NCBI GenBank assembly: GCA_040880545.1
Contig: JBBDIE010000126.1
Coordinates: 1 to 20,402 of the forward strand
Reading direction: 5' to 3'
Origin: M55B112 sp040880545
GTDB lineage: Bacteria > Bacteroidota > Bacteroidia > Bacteroidales > GCA-2748055
DNA: 20,402 nt
The position numbers were made by a program, and so were the translations under genes. The notes below the pieces were generated by a model that was given only the letters and a program-made list of their open reading frames with translations, was not told the origin of the DNA and made no database searches. Each line of letters opens with the position of its first letter. Position 1 is the stretch's first letter. Below, piece after piece: positions 7,268 through 14,909 of the stretch.

Positions 7268-8497
7268 TTACATCAGGTTACCATTCAGGATTACCCTGGC
7301 TGTAATATCACTGCCATAGGCGTAAGGAATGAAATTAATTCCGGGTATTGGTTTCGTTATCTGCAGATTGGCAACCTTACCTTTTGAAATTGAACCATGG
7401 GTTCCCTCCAATCCCATGGCGTAGGCACCGTTGATAGTTGCCGCGTTGATCACCTCGGCGGGGAGCATCTTCATCTGGATCATTCCCAGCGACATGATCA
7501 GTTTCATGTTACCGGACGGGGAAGATCCCGGGTTAAAATCGGAAGCAAGGGCCACCGGAAGGCCGGCATTAATCATTTTCCTGGCAGGCGGGTAACTCAT
7601 GCCCAGGAACAAGGAAGCACCGGGCAACAACGTGGGCATTGTATCGCTGTTGAGCAATATGCTGATCTCCTCATCCCCCGTAAATTCCAGGTGATCTACG
7701 GATCTGGCCTTGTTTTTCACCCCTACCTGAATGCCCCCCGAATTATCCAGCTCATTCGCGTGAATCTTGGGCAACAAATTAAATTTTGCACCGGCTTCAA
7801 GTATGCGATTGGTTTGCCCGACTGTAAAAAAACCGCGATCGCAGAATACATCAATGTAGTCGGCCAGGTTTTCGTGTGCCACAGCCGGCAACATCTCCTC
7901 AACCACCAGGTCCACATATTTATCCCTGTCGTCTCTGTACTCCATGGGAAATGAGTGCGCCCCAAGAAAGGTGGTTCTGACAGTAAGAGCTGTCTCCTCC
8001 CCGATCCTGCGTGCGACCCTGAGCATTTTCACCTCATCTTTTGTTGTGAGTCCGTAGCCACTTTTAATTTCCACGGCACCGGTACCCTGGGAGATGATTT
8101 CCTGTGCCCTGCCAACCGATTGCCTGAACAGGTCGGCCTCGGAGGTGTTCTGCAACAGTCTTGCCGAATTGAGTATTCCCCCTCCTCGTTTGGCGATCTC
8201 CTCATAACTCAGCCCCATCACTTTGTGCATATATTCATTCTCCCTGCTGCCTGCAAAAACCAGGTGGGTATGGGAATCACAATAAGACGGTAACACAACA
8301 CCTCCGGCAGCATCAATTGTTTCAACAGTACCTTCCGGTGCATTTCCGCTGCCGAAACCGGATATATATCCATTTTCGATCATCAGCCAAGCATCCTTCT
8401 GCACTTCGATAACTGCCATCTCCTTCCCTGCCTTCCACTTCACTGAGGCTTCAAGAATCCCTGCTAAGCCGGCAATATTGGTTATAATTTTCCGCAT
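7268..8497 (-). CDS. hutI: Imidazolonepropionase
   Basis: The 409-residue metal-dependent hydrolase opens the ring of imidazolone-5-propionate to N-formimino-L-glutamate, the substrate of the FtcD encoded next to it. It belongs to the amidohydrolase fold. The metal and substrate residues are visible: DSHTHLVFAG (His76 and His78), the SGYGL segment near 146-150, His181 in FLGAHSFP, His246 in KIHANEL, VDHLE with His269, and ASDFNPGSSPSGN with Asp320. Length is normal for HutI (about 405). The ATG at 8497 begins directly with MRKIITNIAGL, normal for the family. Histidine ammonia-lyase and urocanase, needed for the two earlier steps, are not in the window and must be encoded elsewhere if the pathway is complete. 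Confidence 0.96.
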   Translation of the reverse strand: MRKIITNIAGLAGILEASVKWKAGKEMAVIEVQKDAWLMIENGYISGFGSGNAPEGTVETIDAAGGVVLPSYCDSHTHLVFAGSRENEYMHKVMGLSYEEIAKRGGGILNSARLLQNTSEADLFRQSVGRAQEIISQGTGAVEIKSGYGLTTKDEVKMLRVARRIGEETALTVRTTFLGAHSFPMEYRDDRDKYVDLVVEEMLPAVAHENLADYIDVFCDRGFFTVGQTNRILEAGAKFNLLPKIHANELDNSGGIQVGVKNKARSVDHLEFTGDEEISILLNSDTMPTLLPGASLFLGMSYPPARKMINAGLPVALASDFNPGSSPSGNMKLIMSLGMIQMKMLPAEVINAATINGAYAMGLEGTHGSISKGKVANLQITKPIPGINFIPYAYGSDITARVILNGNLM

Positions 8498-8557
8498 AGA
8501 GCGAAGATAGAAAAAAAAGAGATGCCTGCTGATTTATAGCTGACCATTCGGGAAGTG

Positions 8558-9715
8558 TCACTTCAACAGGTAGGCGATAAATACACCCAGGTAATTTCCT
8601 ACCGCGTACCCGATCACACCGATGATCATCCCGGGAATCATGATCTCCCTGTTCTTCAGAGCTGCGGCGACAACCGGCACGAACGGGGGCGAATTTGCGA
8701 GAGCCGTGGAGGTGATGATGAAATCATCGTTGGTGATTTTGAATATTTTTGAAAGTATGGCATGGAGGAACAGTGATCCGAACATGGCAATGCCCACATA
8801 AAAGGAGATATACATCAACAGTTCCCACGATTCAGGATCAAATAACTCCTTGAGATTAGCCTTGGAGGCAACAATGATACAGAATACATAGATGAAATAC
8901 ATCCCCAGGTGAAACGATTTCCTGTTCCCGTTTACCGCCGGTACCAGGGAGAATAGTAAACCAAGGGTTGTCACTGTAAGAATTGCAGCAGTGTCTTTGG
9001 CATCTCCTTCAAACAGAAAGGTCATGCCGTACCCTACACCGAAAATTACCAGTGCAAATCCCATTGATTTGACTATGCCCGGCAGGTTATCTCTGCTGAA
9101 GAAACCTTCGTACGATTCGAATTCACTTACCATTTTTTTACCCTTCTCACCATCGTAGTCCCCAGTAGATTTATACGGTTTCAAAAAAAGTCCGAAAAAG
9201 CCTTTCGCCCCGGTAATAAGGAACAACAATAACAGTGCTCCAATGGCCAGATCAACCGTATGGGTCAGGATGTAAAGGTCTTCATTCACATTAAGTCCCC
9301 GGGCAATGGCTGCCAGGTTGGGTGTTCCTCCGGTATAGACACCAATGAGCAATCCACCGATCTTCCAGGCTTCAGGTATATGATCCCTTAACAGGAAATA
9401 GCCAATAATTACCATTACCACAACCGAAAAGATACCCAGCATCAGCGACAGGAAAGTGTATTTCGCCATTTTCACCCATTTCAGGATATTCTCCGAAAAG
9501 AGTACCAGTGGAATCCCAAGTAATATGGTAACACCCATAAAATCACCCTGCAAGGACTCCATTTCGTGTGGTACCATGCCGGTATTACCGATTATCAGTC
9601 CGGTGACATAACAAAATACTACAACTCCGATCTTGTTAATTATGGAATACCTGTTACCAAGAAACAGAAACAGAGCAGGGAGCAGGAAGTAGAGCAATAC
9701 AATTACAAAGGTCAT
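8558..9715 (-). CDS. DUF819-family integral membrane protein, putative transporter
   Basis: The 385-residue protein is almost wholly hydrophobic, with about ten predicted membrane segments in two halves, so it sits in the inner membrane. Two conserved stretches identify DUF819 (YjcL-like): IGVYTGGTPNLAAIARGLNV around residues 125-145 in the first half, and NDDFIITSTALANSPPFVPV in the second. The paired, mirrored placement of these Gly/Pro/Asn-rich stretches resembles discontinuous helices of ion-coupled transporters (inference). A cytoplasmic loop with many charges (STGDYDGEKGKKMVSEFESY) separates the halves. No substrate is established for the family that I know of. It precedes hutI by 60 bases on the same strand, so it may import histidine, urocanate or a related compound, or may simply be a neighbour. 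Confidence 0.88.
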   Translation of the reverse strand: MTFVIVLLYFLLPALFLFLGNRYSIINKIGVVVFCYVTGLIIGNTGMVPHEMESLQGDFMGVTILLGIPLVLFSENILKWVKMAKYTFLSLMLGIFSVVVMVIIGYFLLRDHIPEAWKIGGLLIGVYTGGTPNLAAIARGLNVNEDLYILTHTVDLAIGALLLLFLITGAKGFFGLFLKPYKSTGDYDGEKGKKMVSEFESYEGFFSRDNLPGIVKSMGFALVIFGVGYGMTFLFEGDAKDTAAILTVTTLGLLFSLVPAVNGNRKSFHLGMYFIYVFCIIVASKANLKELFDPESWELLMYISFYVGIAMFGSLFLHAILSKIFKITNDDFIITSTALANSPPFVPVVAAALKNREIMIPGMIIGVIGYAVGNYLGVFIAYLLK

Positions 9716-9819
9716 TACAGCCAGGGGTTTGGTTGGCAGTAAATATAGAAATTTTTTTAAATCAGTAAGGAGTACAGTTAAATATAGTCTGTGGTAAAGT
9801 TGGAAAGTATTTACATACG

Positions 9820-10701
9820 CTACTTAAATTTCTCAACATCTTTTTCGTCGAACGGGATATCTTCACCTGTTGGCGGACACTCCTCGAAACTTTTCTCGTA
9901 TTGCTGGATCGCCTTCAGACTCATCCCCATGCTTGAGAAACCACCGTCGTGAAACAGGTTCTGCATCGTCACCTTCCTTGTCAGGTCGGAGAATAGGCTC
10001 ACACAATAATCTGCACATTCTTCTGCAGATGCATTACCGAGGGGCGACATACGCTCGGCGAAATCTTCCAGCTTGTCGAATCCTGAGATTCCACTACCGG
10101 CTGTTGTAAGGGTTGGTGATTGTGAAATGGTATTGATGCGAATCTTCTTCTCCCTGCCATATATGTATCCGAAGCTCCTGGCAATGGATTCCAGGATCGC
10201 TTTGGCATCGGCCATATCGTTGTATCCCACAAACGTACGTTGGGCAGCAACATAGGTTAATGCTACCACAGAAGCCCAGTCATTCAGCGCATCTTTTTTG
10301 CGTGCCGTACTCAGGATTTTATGTAACGAAAATGCGGATACATCCAGTGTTTTATGGTAATATTCATATTTTAATTCATCGTATTCGATGCCTTTCCTGA
10401 CATTGGGCGACATACCGATAGAGTGGAGTACAAAATCCAGTTTTCCGCCAAGTGCTTCCATGGATTTATCCATCAGGCTGTCAAGATCCTGCAAATTAGT
10501 AGCATCAGCAGGAATTATCTGTGCATTGGTTTTTTCAGCCAGTTCATTCATGGTTCCCATCCGCATGGCGATAGGTGCGTTGGTGAGTACGATTTGTGCG
10601 CCCTCTTCATACGCTTTTTCAGCTACTTTCCAGGCAATGGACATGTCGTTCAATGCTCCGAATATCAGACCTTTTTTTCCTTTTAATAGATTATAAGCCA
10701 T
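9820..10701 (-). CDS. fabI: Enoyl-[acyl-carrier-protein] reductase (NADH)
   Basis: The 293-residue short-chain-dehydrogenase-like enzyme carries out the last reduction of each fatty-acid elongation round. The N-terminus has the FabI form of the nucleotide site, KGLIFGALNDMSIAWKVAEK (residues 10-29). The catalytic triad positions are Tyr150, Tyr160 and Lys167 (YVAAQRTFVGYNDMADAK), matching Tyr146/Tyr156/Lys163 of E. coli FabI in spacing. The protein is about 30 residues longer than E. coli FabI (262), mostly through an acidic C-terminal tail after the GGFSSMGMS segment. I believe this longer form is usual in Bacteroidota. It lies 85 bases downstream of recN on the same strand and may have its own promoter, though I found no clear -7 motif there. 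Confidence 0.95.
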   Translation of the reverse strand: MAYNLLKGKKGLIFGALNDMSIAWKVAEKAYEEGAQIVLTNAPIAMRMGTMNELAEKTNAQIIPADATNLQDLDSLMDKSMEALGGKLDFVLHSIGMSPNVRKGIEYDELKYEYYHKTLDVSAFSLHKILSTARKKDALNDWASVVALTYVAAQRTFVGYNDMADAKAILESIARSFGYIYGREKKIRINTISQSPTLTTAGSGISGFDKLEDFAERMSPLGNASAEECADYCVSLFSDLTRKVTMQNLFHDGGFSSMGMSLKAIQQYEKSFEECPPTGEDIPFDEKDVEKFK

Positions 10702-10786
10702 AATTTGATCATTTGGGTTTTAAGCAATTCAATAATTAACAAATGAACCGGTTTTTTGTGCGAATGACTTGTAAAAATTCCGGTGA

Positions 10787-12436
10787 TCAGTAGTTCAGTA
10801 ATTCCCTGGCGTTGGAAATGGCTGCTTCCGTAATTTTCTCTCCTGAAAGCAGTTTGGCTATTTCTGTGATCCGTTCATCCCTGGATAATTTCCGGATATG
10901 CGTAACTGTGGAATTTTCCTCTTCCTCTTTGTATACCAGGAAATGCTCTTCCCCCTGTGAGGCCACTTGCGGCAGATGGGTAATGGCAATTACCTGGCGG
11001 CCGCCTGACATTTGTTTCATGATGGATCCCATTTTTTCGGCTATCTCGCCACTGACACCGGCATCAATTTCGTCAAAGATAAGTGTTGGAAGCCCTTTAA
11101 AATTCGACAATAGACTTTTGATGGTGAGCATCAGCCTGGAAATTTCCCCACCTGAGGCAACCTTTGAAATCTCTTTGGGCGGAGCCTGTTTATTGGCAGA
11201 AAACAGAAACCGAACATCGTTCATGCCGTTTCTGTCCGGGGTATCGGTTTTATCTACCTTAACCCTGAACATAGCATTTGGGATGCCCAGTTGCATCAGC
11301 TGGTCTGATATAATCTTTTCAATATACGCACCCGTTTTTTTCCTGGTTATATGCAAATTTTCCGCAAGTTTAAGCAGGTCGGTATAGACGATCTCAATTT
11401 CCCGTTCCAGTTTCTTCAGATGTTCATCAGAGAATGTGATGGCCGTAATTTTTTCATTCAGCTGTTCACGTAACTCAATCAGTTCCTGTATATCCTTCAG
11501 CCTGTGCTTCTGCATCAAACTATAAATCAGGTCCATACGCCCTTTCAGCTGTTCCAGTTTTTCCGGATCATATTCAATACGCTCTGCCAGCGACAACATG
11601 TCACCAGCAATATCTTTCAATTCAATATATGCAGATTCAAGGCGGCTCGCAAATTCTGTAGAAGGAGTGTGCACTTTGCCTGCCTTTTTCTGATGACTGA
11701 CCGCATCATTCAGCAGGTTCAACGCCTTGCCCTCCCCTGTCAGGGCCTCTCCTGCTCCGGTTAAAGAAAGCTTGATCTCTTCCGCATTATCCAACTGTGT
11801 AATTTCCTGCTCCAGTTCCTCCATTTCACCGGTCTTCAGATCTGCTTTGGACAACTCTTCGTACTGGTACTGGTAAAAATCCAGTTCCCCACTTATTTTG
11901 TCTATTTCCTCCTTCTGTTTTTTATGCTCCGCCCTTTTTACCATGTAGTTCTCATAGAGCATCCTGTACATGTCTAATTCCCTGCTGTTTTCACTTACAT
12001 AATCGACCACACTCAACTGGTAGATATGATCATTCAACTGCAAGTTCTGGTGTTGGGAATGAATATCCACGAGTTGATCTCCCAGCTCCTTCAGTAAGTT
12101 AAGTGTAACCGGAGTATCGTTGATAAATGCCCGGGATTTTCCGCCGGGAAGGATCTCCCTGCGAAGAAATGATTCAGTTTCAAAATCCAGATCGTTGGTA
12201 TCAAAGAAAGGTTTGAGATGTTTCCCGGTTGAGAATTGCCCTTCAACAATGCATTTCTCATCTTTTCGCAGCAGCATGGAGCTATCGGCCCTCTGCCCCA
12301 GGATCAGGGACAGCGCTCCCATCAGGATGGATTTTCCAGCGCCTGTTTCACCAGTGATGGTAATGTATCCTGATTTGAATCCAATCTCAAGGCTCTCAAT
12401 CAGGGCGTAGTTCCGGATCTTAAGATTACTGATCAT
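10787..12436 (-). CDS. recN: DNA repair protein RecN
   Basis: The 549-residue SMC-like ATPase acts in recombinational repair of double-strand breaks, holding DNA ends and sister molecules together. The ATP site is split as expected: Walker A ITGETGAGKSILMGAL near residues 27-42, the ABC signature KVASGGEISRLMLTIKSLL near 425, and Walker B LIFDEIDAGVSG near 452-463, with the His of ITHLPQVAS after it. Between them is a long charged region (about 150-380) that should form the antiparallel coiled coil. Length matches the family (about 550). The start codon shares one base with the porD stop (TAATG), so translation is probably coupled. It is the last gene of the bamD-rpoZ-coaBC-porD-recN unit. 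Confidence 0.96.
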   Translation of the reverse strand: MISNLKIRNYALIESLEIGFKSGYITITGETGAGKSILMGALSLILGQRADSSMLLRKDEKCIVEGQFSTGKHLKPFFDTNDLDFETESFLRREILPGGKSRAFINDTPVTLNLLKELGDQLVDIHSQHQNLQLNDHIYQLSVVDYVSENSRELDMYRMLYENYMVKRAEHKKQKEEIDKISGELDFYQYQYEELSKADLKTGEMEELEQEITQLDNAEEIKLSLTGAGEALTGEGKALNLLNDAVSHQKKAGKVHTPSTEFASRLESAYIELKDIAGDMLSLAERIEYDPEKLEQLKGRMDLIYSLMQKHRLKDIQELIELREQLNEKITAITFSDEHLKKLEREIEIVYTDLLKLAENLHITRKKTGAYIEKIISDQLMQLGIPNAMFRVKVDKTDTPDRNGMNDVRFLFSANKQAPPKEISKVASGGEISRLMLTIKSLLSNFKGLPTLIFDEIDAGVSGEIAEKMGSIMKQMSGGRQVIAITHLPQVASQGEEHFLVYKEEEENSTVTHIRKLSRDERITEIAKLLSGEKITEAAISNARELLNY

Positions 12437-13362
12437 TAAAATTCTCCCTGATTGTTATCCTCCAGGATGGTTTTATATTTACTATTATTTCCCTGATCCA
12501 TTTCAACAAGGATGTTGTAAGCTCTGTTTTTCTCTTCAGGAAACGATTCTGAATAGACTTTAGAAAACTCATCGGCCTTGGCATCAAAGATAAGCCGAAG
12601 GGTATGCATATAAGGGTCGGGCTTTTCGCGGTACACTTTCTGCAGTATTTCAAGTGATTTAAGGATCTCTTCCCTGCCCTCCGCCATTTTTGAATCCATC
12701 ACATCCAGGCCGTGTCTGTGATAACGGTAATAGAATTCCCGTATCAATTCATAATCATTGTCCATAATGTCTTTCACCAGCCAGTAACGGTTTCTGTGTG
12801 CCATGTCATCCACAGGCTTCCAACCTTTCTGGTTCTGATTCTGGGCATAGGTTACCACCTTTTCTGCTGCCTCATAATATGGTGTTCCCCCTTCCAGTGA
12901 AAAGGAATCGTAATCAAGTGCAATGATAAAATAGGCATAAAAAGCCAGGATAGATGTCAGGTTCGAAGTAAAAGAGTTCAGGTCAAATTCCAGTGGTTCA
13001 AATTCAATATAACGGAACCGCAGATCATTGTCCACAAAATTGAACATGGTGGTGTGGTAATTGGAATTAAATACGGGCCTTCGTGACTGAATCTGCAAAG
13101 ACCCGCTGAATTCGTCTGCCGATAATTGCTCCGTGATATTGAGGAGCAGGTTACATTCTATACGCTCATCTTCACCATATATATGACCGGTCCATACTTT
13201 ATTATTCATAAACTCAAAAACAGCATTCTGCAGCGTTTCAAAAACCTGTTTGTTTGTGCCTTGGACCTTCTGGCTCACCACCTGCACGTTGCATTTCAGT
13301 TCCTGTGCCTCAACGCCGTATATAAATGAGGAAATTATTATGATCCATATAAATCTACGCAT
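12436..13362 (-). CDS. porD: Type IX secretion system protein PorD (DUF4835)
   Basis: The 308-residue exported protein starts with a signal peptide (MRRFIWIIIISSFIYGVEAQ, cleavage near Ala19/Gln20). The mature part begins ELKCNVQV, has a beta-rich first half, then a segment around residues 135-160 (LAFYAYFIIALDYDSFS) and a helical second half ending in a charged tail. This architecture, the YAYFIIGLD-like segment and the position between coaBC and recN identify DUF4835, named PorD. It is linked to the type IX secretion machinery of Bacteroidota, although its exact role is not settled. Its start overlaps the coaBC stop by 8 bases and its stop overlaps the recN start by one, so all three are translated from one message. 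No other secretion-system gene is in the window. Confidence 0.88.
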   Translation of the reverse strand: MRRFIWIIIISSFIYGVEAQELKCNVQVVSQKVQGTNKQVFETLQNAVFEFMNNKVWTGHIYGEDERIECNLLLNITEQLSADEFSGSLQIQSRRPVFNSNYHTTMFNFVDNDLRFRYIEFEPLEFDLNSFTSNLTSILAFYAYFIIALDYDSFSLEGGTPYYEAAEKVVTYAQNQNQKGWKPVDDMAHRNRYWLVKDIMDNDYELIREFYYRYHRHGLDVMDSKMAEGREEILKSLEILQKVYREKPDPYMHTLRLIFDAKADEFSKVYSESFPEEKNRAYNILVEMDQGNNSKYKTILEDNNQGEF

Positions 13363-14008
13363 TGTTCATCAGTTTAATAGTCCGCTCAACAATATCCAGG
13401 GCAACTTCTGTCTTTAGTTTCAATTCAAATTTATCAATATTACCCGATTTATCAATCAAAGTTACTTTATTCGTTTCGGTGCCAAAACCGGCCCCATCAT
13501 CTGCCAGTGTATTCAACACGATCAGGTCCAGATTTTTTCGCTGCAGTTTGCCTGCAGCACGCGCCGTTCCTTCATCGGTTTCCAGTGCAAAGCCAACGAA
13601 TAACTGGTTTTCTCTTTTACCTTTCCCCAGTTCTGCCGCAATATCAACAGTTGGTTTTAGCCTGATCAACAAATCCTCTTTTCCCCTGCTGATCTTTTTA
13701 TCAGCTGTAATTTCCGGGGTGAAATCTGCAACGGCCGCAGAGAAAAGAGCCAAATCCATCTCTCCTATCAGCCTTTTGCATTGCTCCAGCATTTCTGCTG
13801 CGGAAGTTACACTGATCACCCTGATCCCTTTGTTTACCGGTTTCATGGCTGTCGGGCCACTGATAATGGTAACTTCAGCACCGGCATTGGCATACGCTTC
13901 TGCAATGGCAAATCCCATTCTGCCTGATGAATGATTTCCAATAAAACGAACGGGGTCGATCGCTTCGTGTGTAGGTCCGGCTGTTATCAGAATTTTTTTA
14001 TTCAGGGC
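13355..14008 (-). CDS. coaBC: 3' part of coaBC: phosphopantothenate-cysteine ligase domain (CoaB), out of frame with the 5' part
   Basis: This is the second domain of the bifunctional coenzyme A enzyme, which joins cysteine to phosphopantothenate using a nucleotide triphosphate. Recognisable family sequence starts directly after the A10 run: ALNKKILITAGPTHEAIDPV, then FIGNHSSGRMGFAIAEAYAN, and later AAVADFTPE, VGFALETDEG and LNTLADDGAGFGTETNKVTL. The first ATG in this frame (base 13918) falls inside the domain and would remove the conserved GPTHE-DPVR-NHSSG segment, and no ATG, GTG or TTG stands at the domain start. The domain is therefore expected to be made only by fusion with the 5' part. 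One extra A, or two fewer, in the run joins the two; with one extra the fused protein is 403 residues, normal for CoaBC. The stop overlaps the porD start by 8 bases. Confidence 0.9.
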   Translation of the reverse strand, partial: ALNKKILITAGPTHEAIDPVRFIGNHSSGRMGFAIAEAYANAGAEVTIISGPTAMKPVNKGIRVISVTSAAEMLEQCKRLIGEMDLALFSAAVADFTPEITADKKISRGKEDLLIRLKPTVDIAAELGKGKRENQLFVGFALETDEGTARAAGKLQRKNLDLIVLNTLADDGAGFGTETNKVTLIDKSGNIDKFELKLKTEVALDIVERTIKLMNNA

Positions 14009-14565
14009 TTTTTTTTTTCCGGCTGGCGGAGTGCGGAAATGGCTTGCATGATCTCTTCCGGTTCCTGCATTCTTCCCTTGCCGGTTAAACCACTGGCCAG
14101 GTCACCTTCAGCAGGCTGAATGATGTGATTTCCATAAGATTCCAGCATGTTGAGATTGTTTTGGGTAGCGGGATGGGCGAACATGTCCATATCCATGGCC
14201 GGGGCGATAATGACCGGGCATCGTGCAGACAGGTAGGTGGTTACCACAAGGTTATCGGCAATTCCATGCGCCATCTTGCCGATGGTGGTTGCAGTAGCCG
14301 GTGCAACGATCATCAGGTCGGCTTCCACACCCATTTCCACATGGCTGTTCCAATCTCCCCCCGATTCATCAAAGAAATCGGAAAGAACGGTTTTGCCGGA
14401 CAGCGCTGAAAAGGTTACCGGGGTAATAAACTGTTTGGCTGTGGGGGTCATAAGCACCTGTACCTCTGCCCCCTGCTTGGTTAACAGGCGAAGCAACAGC
14501 ACTGCTTTATAGGCAGCAATGCTCCCGGTAACGGAAAGGATGATCTTTTTTCCGGACAGCTCCAT
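14002..14565 (-). CDS. coaBC: 5' part of coaBC: phosphopantothenoylcysteine decarboxylase domain (CoaC), ends at a frame shift
   Basis: The 187-residue frame holds the flavin-dependent decarboxylase domain that converts phosphopantothenoylcysteine to phosphopantetheine. Visible features are KKIILSVTGSIAAYKAV at the flavin-binding N-terminus, His75 in NSHVEMG, the APATATTIGKMA segment (PASANT-like) and the lid segment LASGLTGKGRM. Compared with E. coli numbering, the Asn125 position is Asp (PAMDMDMF) and the Cys158 position is Ser (LASGL). I recall similar residues in Bacteroidota CoaBC proteins but cannot verify it here. Reading stops just after the run of ten A as QPEKKKP-stop, at the point where CoaBC proteins normally continue into the ligase domain. 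It begins 9 bases after the rpoZ stop. Confidence 0.9.
   Translation of the reverse strand: MELSGKKIILSVTGSIAAYKAVLLLRLLTKQGAEVQVLMTPTAKQFITPVTFSALSGKTVLSDFFDESGGDWNSHVEMGVEADLMIVAPATATTIGKMAHGIADNLVVTTYLSARCPVIIAPAMDMDMFAHPATQNNLNMLESYGNHIIQPAEGDLASGLTGKGRMQEPEEIMQAISALRQPEKKKP
14009..14018 (-). other. A10 run at the coaBC frame shift (slip site or sequence error)
   Basis: The coding strand reads CCGG-A10-GCCCTGA. With ten A the CoaC frame reaches TGA four bases after the run. With eleven (or eight) A the codons run GAA AAA AAA AAA GCC CTG AAT straight into the CoaB domain. Runs of nine or more A are known to cause RNA-polymerase slippage in bacteria, so both products could be made; a miscounted homopolymer in the assembly is the simpler alternative. 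Confidence 0.8.
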
Positions 14566-14574
14566 TGAAAAATC

Positions 14575-14907
14575 TTATTCAGTCGGTTCAATCTCTTCGT
14601 TGATCCTGTGGTAGATATTGTCTTCGTCAAGTTCCTGAAGTGCAATAAGGCTTGGTTTGGGTAATCTCTCAAAATATTTGGAGATTTCAATCTGCTCAGG
14701 ATTTTCAAAGACTTCCTCCAGGTTATCGGTGTATGAAGCGAATTCTTCAAGTTTCTGATTCAACTCCTGCTTCATCTCCACGCTGATCTGATTTGCCCTT
14801 TTTGAAACCACCATCACAGATTCATAGATGTTCCCGGTTTTTGCATCATTTGATTTCAGGTCCCTGGTTACAGTTGTTAACGGGGCTTTTGACTTTTTGT
14901 AATCCAT
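14575..14907 (-). CDS. rpoZ: RNA polymerase omega subunit (Rpb6/RpoZ family)
   Basis: The 110-residue protein is a small accessory subunit that helps assemble and stabilise RNA polymerase. The core matches the Rpb6/omega pattern: TGNIYESVMVVSKRANQIS around residues 25-43, followed by KQELNQKLEEFASY, which corresponds to the conserved helix after the N-terminal helix-turn. The acidic tail (ELDEDNIYHRINEEIEPTE) is typical of the Bacteroidota form. It starts 2 bases after the bamD stop and ends 9 bases before coaBC, a placement that recalls the rpoZ-coaBC linkage seen in other bacteria and supports the call. Confidence 0.88.
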   Translation of the reverse strand: MDYKKSKAPLTTVTRDLKSNDAKTGNIYESVMVVSKRANQISVEMKQELNQKLEEFASYTDNLEEVFENPEQIEISKYFERLPKPSLIALQELDEDNIYHRINEEIEPTE

Positions 14908-14909
14908 TC

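Noticed and set aside
9740..9786. Two TATATTTA boxes on the minus strand before the DUF819 gene
   Set aside because: Each misses the final G of TAnnTTTG and neither has a -33 element at the right distance; expected by chance in this AT-rich gap.
13355..13918. Independent CoaB gene starting at ATG 13918
   Set aside because: This start falls inside the ligase domain and drops its conserved N-terminal nucleotide-binding segment; the frame shift at 14009-14018 explains the data better.
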